Positions 1 through 5,332 of a stretch of DNA of 5,332 bases are shown here, piece after piece. How positions within the stretch are numbered: the first letter of the stretch is position 1; the number at the start of each line of letters is the position of its first letter. The stretch is from contig JABDQS010000211.1 of NCBI GenBank assembly GCA_013042125.1, positions 1-5,332 of the forward strand, in the 5' to 3' direction. The notes under the pieces are model-generated. The model did no database searches. It worked only from the letters and a program-made list of their open reading frames with translations, and was not told where the DNA came from. Source of the stretch: Eudoraea sp. GTDB taxonomy: Bacteria > Bacteroidota > Bacteroidia > Flavobacteriales > Flavobacteriaceae. Made by a program: the position numbers and the translations under genes.

Positions 1-1431
1 GAACAGATCCATGCCATTCAGGCCGCTTCAAGATCCATGATGGAGGTCATCAATGAATTATTGGAATATTCCAAACTCGGGGACAGTTCAGAGGAATTTG
101 ATGAACTCCCATTTAATATTCATAATCTCATCAGGGAAGTTGCATACTTATGCGAGACGTTGATAGTTGACAAGGAGATAGTCTTTAAAGTTAAAATAGA
201 CCCGGATATTCCGACAAATCTACAGGGCGATCCTTCCAAGTTATCCCAGGTATTGCTGAACCTTCTTGGCAATGCCATCAAATTCGTGGATAAGGGAAGT
301 GTTTCCCTTAGCACCCACTTAATCGCCCTTAACAAAGACAAGTGCTCAATAGAATTCATCGTTGAGGATACAGGTATCGGTATTCCTCAGAAAGATCTCA
401 AGCATATATTCGAAGCATTCCGGCAAGCAGACCAGCATACATTTTCCAAATACGGCGGAACCGGACTTGGATTAAGCATTGTAAAGCAGATCGTTGACAA
501 ACTCGGCGGGGCTATTTCTGTACAGAGTGAACAACAAAAGGGAACACAATTCACCATGACCCTTGATTATGCCTTGGGCAAAAAAGAACCTTCACAAATG
601 AAAGCAAAAAAGCAAGAAAATAAACAGTCTGTTGATACTTTAAAAGTGCTTGTTTTTGAGGATAATCCCTTAAATCAATGGCTTATAAAAAAACGACTTA
701 AGAGCTGGGGCTGCACGTTTTTTGTTACAGAACATGCAACAGAAGGCCTGCAAATATTGGATGATGAGATTATAGATGTTGTATTTATGGATCTGCACAT
801 GCCGGTGGTTGATGGCTATGAAATAACAAGACGTATTAGGGCCAATCAACAAGAGAGAATATCAAAAGTGCCTGTTATTGCCTTAACGGCCGATTTCTCT
901 GCCGGGGATAAAGACAAAGCCAGTGAGGATGGGATAAATGATTTTATCCTAAAGCCTTACACAGCTGAAGAACTCCTTGACAAATTGATTCAATATGGAT
1001 TTACAAAGCCGGAATCAACCCACTTTCAAGGTACCTTGAAGGAGAAAGAGGAAATTATTCCAAAGGCAGAAGAGTATACCCAACTAGATCTCACAGAAGT
1101 TTTGGAAGATTGCATGGGAGAAGTGGAAATGCTTGCTGAGCTTGTAGAATTGTACAAAAGGAATGCTCTCGAATTTATTGGCAAGGCCAAGTTGCATCTG
1201 CAAAATAAAGATTTTGAACAATTGCAATTTTCCACCCATAAGTTAAAATCTGGTTTAGCGATGATGCAAACTCAGAACCTGCTAATTCTGGTGCAGCAAC
1301 TACATGAGCATTGCAAGACAGATAGGAATTATGATCAAATGAACTTTCTGTACCAACAATTTGTAACAGAATATCCCAGGGTAGAATTTGCACTGGATGC
1401 CGAGGTTATCCGATTAAAAAAAGAGAAGTAA
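1..1431 (+). CDS. Hybrid sensor histidine kinase, HATPase-REC-HPt (5' partial)
   Basis: The reading frame is open from base 1, so the N-terminus (sensor region and the phosphorylated His of the H box) lies upstream; residue numbers here count from base 1. Residues 1-27 look like the second helix of a HisKA dimerisation domain (ending in ELLEYSKL). The ATP-binding domain follows, with an N box (QVLLNLLGNAIKF, 83-95), G1 (DTGIGIP, 123-129), F box (FEAFRQAD, 137-144) and G2 (GGTGLGLS, 152-159). A receiver domain covers about 214-330, with acidic pocket E220/D221, phospho-acceptor D264 in MDLHMP, T296 and K318 in LKPY. After a charged linker, an HPt domain (about 362-465) carries H413 in THKLKS. 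All motif residues needed for a His-Asp-His relay within the visible part are present. An internal ATG at 37 is not the start, because it falls inside the HisKA helix. Family-level function is firm; the signal sensed is unknown. The tail ends TTA AAA AAA GAG AAG TAA, ten bases before the receiver gene. Confidence 0.95.
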   Translation, partial: EQIHAIQAASRSMMEVINELLEYSKLGDSSEEFDELPFNIHNLIREVAYLCETLIVDKEIVFKVKIDPDIPTNLQGDPSKLSQVLLNLLGNAIKFVDKGSVSLSTHLIALNKDKCSIEFIVEDTGIGIPQKDLKHIFEAFRQADQHTFSKYGGTGLGLSIVKQIVDKLGGAISVQSEQQKGTQFTMTLDYALGKKEPSQMKAKKQENKQSVDTLKVLVFEDNPLNQWLIKKRLKSWGCTFFVTEHATEGLQILDDEIIDVVFMDLHMPVVDGYEITRRIRANQQERISKVPVIALTADFSAGDKDKASEDGINDFILKPYTAEELLDKLIQYGFTKPESTHFQGTLKEKEEIIPKAEEYTQLDLTEVLEDCMGEVEMLAELVELYKRNALEFIGKAKLHLQNKDFEQLQFSTHKLKSGLAMMQTQNLLILVQQLHEHCKTDRNYDQMNFLYQQFVTEYPRVEFALDAEVIRLKKEK

Positions 1432-1441
1432 AAAACCAAAC

Positions 1442-1807
1442 ATGAAAAAGATATTGTTAGCAGATGATGATGAATTGCTGGCCTCATTACTCAACTACCG
1501 TTTAGACAAGGCCGGGTACAAGATACACTGGTCCTGCGATGGAAGGGAAGTGAAGGAACAATTGGAGATAGAAATGCCAGATATCATTGTTAGTGATATC
1601 ATGATGCCTTATTTCTCCGGCCTGGAACTTGTTGATTTTGTCAGGAACACCCTGGGGTCAAAAGTGCCAATTATCATTATTTCTTCCGCTGGTAATGAGG
1701 AGAATGTACTATCTGCCTTCGAATTAGGCGCAAATGATTTCATTTCCAAACCGGTAAGTCCATCAGAATTATTAGTGCGGGTAACGAGAGAATTAAACAA
1801 AGCGTAA
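1442..1807 (+). CDS. Single-domain response regulator (CheY-like receiver)
   Basis: This is a 121-residue protein consisting of one receiver domain with no output domain. The acidic pocket is D8-D9-D10, the phospho-acceptor is D52 in SDIMMP, the switch serine is S82 in IISSAG, and the conserved lysine is K103 in ISKP. The length matches a complete receiver of about 120 residues, so it is not a truncated regulator. It begins ten bases after the hybrid kinase stop. The upstream stretch is A-rich with no Shine-Dalgarno sequence, as is common in Bacteroidota. Its position directly after a kinase ending in HPt suggests it takes phosphate from that HPt (inference). With no DNA-binding, enzymatic or PilZ part, it must work by binding a partner; the adjacent membrane HEAT-repeat protein is the best candidate. 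Its stop codon lies in the same frame as the next gene. Confidence 0.95.
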   Translation: MKKILLADDDELLASLLNYRLDKAGYKIHWSCDGREVKEQLEIEMPDIIVSDIMMPYFSGLELVDFVRNTLGSKVPIIIISSAGNEENVLSAFELGANDFISKPVSPSELLVRVTRELNKA

Positions 1808-1810
1808 TTA

Positions 1811-3997
1811 TTGAATAAACTAGTATTCACATACCAATCATTCACACTCATTAGTGTCCCAAAGATCCACACGGATCTTTTGTGGGATCTTAGTGTCTTG
1901 TTTGGAAGTTTGTGTATACTGTATTTTGCTTTCATATTTTTCTTCAGGAATCGCTTATCTGCCAAGGCACAAAACATTAATGATCGCAGAAAACAATTAA
2001 CACCTATCATCAGTAATTTTCTTTTTTATGGCGAAGATGCCAGCAAGGAAGAAAAGTATGAGTATATCGAATTAAAGGTGGAAATGCGGGAGTTTATCAA
2101 AGACCCTATAAATCGCAGCGTTCTAAAAGAAATATTGTTGGATCTGCAGCGCGATCTTACCGGAGATGCCCGACTTCGATTACTATCCCTATATCAGGAT
2201 TTTGACCTACATCTGGATGCCTATCAAAAATTAAACAGCTGGCGCTGGGAAGTGGTTACCAAAGGTATTGTGGAGTTAACACAGATGCAGGTAGAACCGG
2301 CCTATACCTTTATCAAAAAATTTATCAATCACAAAAGAAGTGTGATCCGGAAGCAGGCGCAGATAGCAGCCGTTTCCTTAAAACATGAAGGGATAGCTCA
2401 CTTTCTGGACACTAACAAATATGCCATCTCGGAATGGCAACAAATCAAGATACTGGAAGTGCTTCAGGAACAGGAAGATTTTATTCCTCCAACGTTTGGA
2501 GCCTGGCTTACTTCAAAAAATAAAGATGTTGTTCTTTTCTCACTTCGTCTTATTCGTCACTATAATCAGACAGATGCCAATAGTTCTGTTACTGAACTTT
2601 TAAAACACAAAGATGATGAAGTAAAGCAAGCGGCTATTGAGTGTATTAAGGAGTTTGGTATCAAGGAGGCCATTCCGCTGTTAATGGCAGCATTCAAAAG
2701 ATCAAAACAGGCCACAAAAATATCAATTCTCGATGCCTTGGGCGCATTAGGCTCAGATGACATTATCCCATACTTGCGTGAGATCTATAAGAAAGAGTTC
2801 AACTTTAATGTGAAGAGCAAAGCTTTGAGTAGCATTAATGTTATAAGCCCTAATACGGTGCTACCCGAAGAGAACCTTGACCCGGCAATTAAAGTGACAT
2901 CAGAAAAAGATGCTTCGGAAACAGAGATTGAAAAAGAAACACCAATTGAAATTGAAAGTAAAGAAGTAGGTCAGCCCCTTGAAACAATAGAAGAAGAGGT
3001 AGTGATCACAGAAGAAGGAAGTGAACTTTTCCTGGAGGACCTGGATGTGTTTGAGTATTGTTTTATGGAAGAGCTCAACGAGATCCTTGACCATTCAGAT
3101 ATTGAAGATACTGGTATAGAGGTAAAATATTTACCTCTGGATTTCTTACCCATCGTAGTTCAAAAACAACCAAAAATGGCAAAAAAGAAACTAAAAAGGA
3201 AACAAAAGAAGAAACAGAGTAAGAAGTCAGATTCTAAATTCCGCATGTTGGATGTATCCTATGAGGAAGTGCATCCGGAAGAAGGTTTTAGAAAAGAACT
3301 CGAAGATATTCTCAGTAGGGTAGAGGTCCCGGACCTGGAAGGGAATATAGAGGTTGAATATTTGAATTTCAAATTTCTGCCCTTTGTAGTAAATGAGGAA
3401 GGCGTTGCCGATAAATTACCTGCCCTTCTTGAAGAGATCAATGCCCTGGAAGTCAATGGAGTAGAAATAGTCTTGCCAGAACCAATTGAAGAGGATACAG
3501 TTTTAACTGAAGAGGAAACATCTGCAATTGATGCTGTAGAATCAGAAACGGACACATGTTCTATGGTAGACTGGGAGACTATAGAGGAAGAAGAAGCAGT
3601 GATTTCAATAGTTAATGGGGTTGAAAATCCTCCCACAGAGGAGAGCATAGTGCAATTAGATGTTCCTGCTTTCGGTTTTAGCATTTTCGAAGAACTGTTT
3701 CGCCATTGTGATACGGAATCTAAACTCATTTTACTGGATGAGATCCTGGAACTGGGCGATGAAAAAGAATTGTGTTTTTTAAAAACACTATCCAAAGAAA
3801 CGAACGGGGACGTCCGCAAAAAGGCAAAGAACATTGCTTCCAGACTCACCCAGAAGTTACGTACTGAACAAGCGGTTAAGCAAACACCGGATAGTATTGT
3901 AAAATGGGCGGACACAGAAAAGGAAAAGCCTTCAATTTCATTGAATTTTGATTTGGATGACCGTGAAATTAAAAAAATAAACGATCTCAGGAAATAA
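1811..3997 (+). CDS. Membrane-anchored HEAT-repeat protein with duplicated module
   Basis: This 728-residue protein has one predicted membrane helix (about 26-45, followed by RNR, suggesting the rest is cytoplasmic) and no signal-peptidase site that I can see. Residues about 60-345 are alpha-helical with HEAT-like repeats, clearest at 177-195, 238-283 (DDEVKQAAIECIKEFG) and 285-342 (KISILDALGALG). An acidic linker runs about 353-412. A module at 418-450 is repeated at 493-527, and a lysine-rich stretch (455-472) lies between the copies. Another acidic segment follows, and then a last HEAT-like hairpin at about 637-684 (GDVRKKAKNIASRL). I see no catalytic motif; HEAT folds usually bind proteins, so a scaffold linking the receiver to the synthase is the inferred role. 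The TTG start is chosen because it lies 3 nt after the previous stop and keeps the membrane helix. The first in-frame ATG (2084) would remove that helix; TTG 1880 is a weaker alternative. The stop overlaps the next start by one base. Confidence 0.85.
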   Translation: MNKLVFTYQSFTLISVPKIHTDLLWDLSVLFGSLCILYFAFIFFFRNRLSAKAQNINDRRKQLTPIISNFLFYGEDASKEEKYEYIELKVEMREFIKDPINRSVLKEILLDLQRDLTGDARLRLLSLYQDFDLHLDAYQKLNSWRWEVVTKGIVELTQMQVEPAYTFIKKFINHKRSVIRKQAQIAAVSLKHEGIAHFLDTNKYAISEWQQIKILEVLQEQEDFIPPTFGAWLTSKNKDVVLFSLRLIRHYNQTDANSSVTELLKHKDDEVKQAAIECIKEFGIKEAIPLLMAAFKRSKQATKISILDALGALGSDDIIPYLREIYKKEFNFNVKSKALSSINVISPNTVLPEENLDPAIKVTSEKDASETEIEKETPIEIESKEVGQPLETIEEEVVITEEGSELFLEDLDVFEYCFMEELNEILDHSDIEDTGIEVKYLPLDFLPIVVQKQPKMAKKKLKRKQKKKQSKKSDSKFRMLDVSYEEVHPEEGFRKELEDILSRVEVPDLEGNIEVEYLNFKFLPFVVNEEGVADKLPALLEEINALEVNGVEIVLPEPIEEDTVLTEEETSAIDAVESETDTCSMVDWETIEEEEAVISIVNGVENPPTEESIVQLDVPAFGFSIFEELFRHCDTESKLILLDEILELGDEKELCFLKTLSKETNGDVRKKAKNIASRLTQKLRTEQAVKQTPDSIVKWADTEKEKPSISLNFDLDDREIKKINDLRK
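1857..1891 (+). promoter_or_regulatory. Possible RNA hairpin pair near the 5' end of the HEAT gene
   Basis: A perfect 8-bp inverted repeat (AAAGATCC at 1861-1868, GGATCTTT at 1873-1880) has a 4-nt loop. It can be extended by TCCC (1857-1860) pairing with GGGA (1884-1887) across a 3-nt bulge. A second GGATCTT at 1885-1891 can compete for the same left arm. The structure lies about 50 nt inside the HEAT reading frame, just after the TTG start. There is only a short T-run (four bases at 1878-1881), so it is a poor terminator. It might slow translation or influence transcript processing, but it may also be chance. Confidence 0.3.
3062..3160 (+). repeat. Protein-level repeat unit 1 in the HEAT protein
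   Basis: This encodes residues 418-450, with the pattern F-x-x-E-L-x-x-I-L, an acidic spacer (SDIEDT), then IEVKYL and FLPIVV. It aligns with unit 2 over essentially its whole length, allowing a spacer difference of about two residues. The nucleotide sequences have diverged, so it reads as an old duplication retained at protein level. The unit probably forms one helix followed by one or two strands (inference), unlike the purely helical HEAT parts. Confidence 0.8.
3181..3222 (+). other. Candidate -1 frameshift site (A AAA AAG) with nearby -1 stop
   Basis: The zero frame reads GCA AAA AAG, so the heptamer at 3181-3187 is in the phase needed for tandem slippage and is the same heptamer as in E. 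coli dnaX. In the -1 frame, 11 codons follow before TAA at 3220-3222, which would give a product of about 470 residues keeping the membrane helix, the main HEAT region and repeat unit 1. No clear upstream Shine-Dalgarno-like stimulator or downstream stem is visible, and the region is generally A-rich because it encodes lysines. The match to the heptamer is certain; function is unproven. Confidence 0.3.
3287..3391 (+). repeat. Protein-level repeat unit 2 in the HEAT protein
   Basis: This encodes residues 493-527, matching unit 1: FRKELEDIL against FMEELNEIL, IEVEYL against IEVKYL, and FLPFVV against FLPIVV. The two units are separated by about 42 residues that include the lysine-rich segment. 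I do not recognise the module as a named domain. Confidence 0.8.
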
Positions 3998-5332
3998 TGG
4001 ATAACGGCCTATTCAACATACTGTTAGAATATTTGAACATCGTGTTTATGGTGTTCTCGGCCGTATTATTTGGGCTGTATTTTCTTATGGCATATCTGGC
4101 AACCAGGAATTCTATCCATTATAAACACAAAAATAGTTTTGGAGATATTTCAAAGACGATGGGTTCACCCTTATCTCCAAGCATTACAATTATCGCACCA
4201 GCATATAATGAGGGCCTAACCATCGTGGAAAATGTAAGATCTCTGCTTTCCCTGCAGTATGTGAATTACGAGGTTATGGTGGTGAATGATGGGAGCAATG
4301 ATGATACGCTGCAAAAATTAATTGAGGGTTATAAACTCGAAAAGATCGATAGAAAGGTAGATCCGAATATAAAGTCGAAACAAATTAGAGGTATCTATAA
4401 ATCTACCCAACGTTCATTTTCGAAACTGACCGTGGTAGACAAAATGAATGGCGGTAAATCCGATGCTTTGAATGCAGGGATCTATTTATCGGAAAATAAA
4501 TATGTTGGATGTATTGATGTGGACTGCCTTATTCAACCAGATGCATTATTGCATGTTGTAAAGTCTTTTTACCAGCATTCTGAAAAACGAGTGATCGCCG
4601 TTGGAGGGGTCATTAGGGTAGCCAATTCCTGCAAAATAACCGGTGGTACATTAGAAGAGATCCGATTGCCAAAGAATTGGCTGGCCAAATTTCAACTTCT
4701 GGAATATACCCGTTCTTTCCTGCTTGGCCGAATGGCATGGGCAAGACTAGATAGCCTTTTGATCATTTCCGGGGCATTTGGTTTTTTTGACCGGGAAATT
4801 GCATTGGAAGTTGGCGGCTATGACACCAATACGGTAGGCGAGGACATGGAAATTATATTCAGGATGAGACGGCATATGCACGACCTAAAAGAGCCCTATC
4901 ATGTAGCCTATATACCGGATCCACTTTGCTGGACAGAAGTTCCGGAAGACATAAAAATATTCATGAACCAGCGGGATAGATGGTCCAGAGGAAATTTAGA
5001 GACCCTCTTTACCCATAAGGATATGTTCTTCAATCCCAAGTACGGCAGGCTGGGCATGTTGAGTTATCCCTATTGGTTCTTCTACGAATGGCTGGCACCA
5101 ATTCTGGAATTTTTGGGGTGCATTGCAGTCATAGTATTTTTCTATTTAGGCGTATTGAATTGGGACTTTTTTATTGCCATTACGGCTACCATATATAGTT
5201 TTTCTATCATGTTCTCTTTCTACGCAATATTATGGGAAGTGTACTCGTACAATCAATACTCGCGGACCCGGGATATTTTGACGCTTATGATCTTTGCCAT
5301 CATTGAGCCCATTCTTTTTCATCCCATAGTGG
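3997..5332 (+). CDS. Processive family 2 glycosyltransferase, polysaccharide synthase-like (3' partial)
   Basis: The frame is open to the window edge, giving 445 residues with the C-terminus missing. An N-terminal membrane helix (about 14-35) is followed by a cytoplasmic GT-A domain. Its motifs are PAYNE (68-72), VNDGSNDDT (96-104), NGGKSDALNAG (151-161), DVD (174-176; DxD metal/nucleotide-sugar site), SGAFGFFDRE (258-267), GED (281-283; catalytic-base type Asp) and QRDRW (325-329; the QxxRW acceptor-site motif of processive synthases). At least three further membrane helices follow (about 356-382, 390-412 and 427 onward). This layout matches cellulose, hyaluronan and PgaC/IcaA-type synthases, which build a chain at the inner face of the inner membrane and export it. 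An insert of about 40 residues (105-147) separates the NDGS and GGK motifs. The sugar cannot be assigned from sequence alone. The start ATG overlaps the preceding stop (TAATG), with a weak AGGA at 3989-3992. Confidence 0.93.
   Translation, partial: MDNGLFNILLEYLNIVFMVFSAVLFGLYFLMAYLATRNSIHYKHKNSFGDISKTMGSPLSPSITIIAPAYNEGLTIVENVRSLLSLQYVNYEVMVVNDGSNDDTLQKLIEGYKLEKIDRKVDPNIKSKQIRGIYKSTQRSFSKLTVVDKMNGGKSDALNAGIYLSENKYVGCIDVDCLIQPDALLHVVKSFYQHSEKRVIAVGGVIRVANSCKITGGTLEEIRLPKNWLAKFQLLEYTRSFLLGRMAWARLDSLLIISGAFGFFDREIALEVGGYDTNTVGEDMEIIFRMRRHMHDLKEPYHVAYIPDPLCWTEVPEDIKIFMNQRDRWSRGNLETLFTHKDMFFNPKYGRLGMLSYPYWFFYEWLAPILEFLGCIAVIVFFYLGVLNWDFFIAITATIYSFSIMFSFYAILWEVYSYNQYSRTRDILTLMIFAIIEPILFHPIV

Noticed and set aside
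1432..1441. Promoter or terminator between the kinase and receiver genes
   Set aside because: The gap is ten A-rich bases, too short for either; no Bacteroidota-type -33/-7 pair could be supported.
1414..1445. A AAA AAA G run at the end of the kinase gene as a frameshift site
   Set aside because: A -1 shift would only replace the last two residues with eight others before a stop at 1443-1445; no functional domain would be gained or lost.
1609..2010. 133-codon minus-strand open frame across the receiver/HEAT junction
   Set aside because: It overlaps two well-supported genes on the other strand and shows no recognisable motif.
3772..3788. AT-rich inverted repeat (GTGTTTTT / AAAAACAC) resembling a terminator
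   Set aside because: It has only a one-base spacer, is A/T-dominated and is inside the HEAT coding sequence with no T-run after the right arm; translation of the gene continues through it.
3259..3915. 218-codon open frame on the minus strand
   Set aside because: It lies fully antisense to the Glu-rich part of the HEAT gene; its very Ser-rich translation is what GAA/GAG codons produce on the opposite strand. No domain pattern and no start context.
1..5332. CRISPR array, tRNA/rRNA, insertion sequence or attachment site
   Set aside because: No spaced direct repeats, cloverleaf-like segments, transposase motifs or terminal inverted repeats were seen; coding density is essentially complete.

Overview
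The window is a tightly packed, single-direction (+) gene cluster with almost no non-coding DNA. The gaps are 10 nt, 3 nt and a 1-nt overlap, so the four genes probably form one transcript. In order they are: (1) the C-terminal 476 residues of a hybrid sensor histidine kinase (kinase domain, receiver, HPt), cut by the left edge; (2) a 121-residue stand-alone receiver (CheY-like response regulator); (3) a 728-residue protein with one N-terminal membrane segment, HEAT-like helical repeats, an acidic and then lysine-rich linker, and a duplicated module; (4) a membrane-embedded family 2 glycosyltransferase of the processive (cellulose/chitin/hyaluronan/PGA synthase-like) type, cut by the right edge after 445 residues.

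The organism looks like a member of the Bacteroidota, most likely a flavobacterium. The evidence is moderate-to-low GC by eye, lysine/glutamate/isoleucine-rich proteins, little or no Shine-Dalgarno sequence before the starts, and the glycosyltransferase and HEAT-protein types. This is an inference from style and family recollection, not a database match.

The likely logic is a phosphorelay coupled to an exopolysaccharide synthase. The kinase can pass phosphate from its own His (upstream of the window) to its receiver Asp and then to its HPt His. The next gene encodes a free receiver with no DNA-binding output, the natural last acceptor. A receiver without output must act by protein contact, and the next gene encodes a membrane-anchored helical-repeat protein, a fold that usually serves as a binding scaffold, followed by the synthase. 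I therefore propose that the relay controls polysaccharide synthesis after translation, through the receiver and HEAT protein, rather than through transcription. No PilZ, GGDEF or EAL domain is visible in the window, so the familiar c-di-GMP control of such synthases is not evident here.

Three sequence details deserve a second look. The HEAT gene lies in the same frame as the receiver gene, separated only by TAA TTA, and starts at TTG. A dnaX-like A AAA AAG heptamer lies in the zero frame inside the HEAT gene, with a stop in the -1 frame shortly after. Two mutually exclusive hairpins are possible near the 5' end of the HEAT gene.
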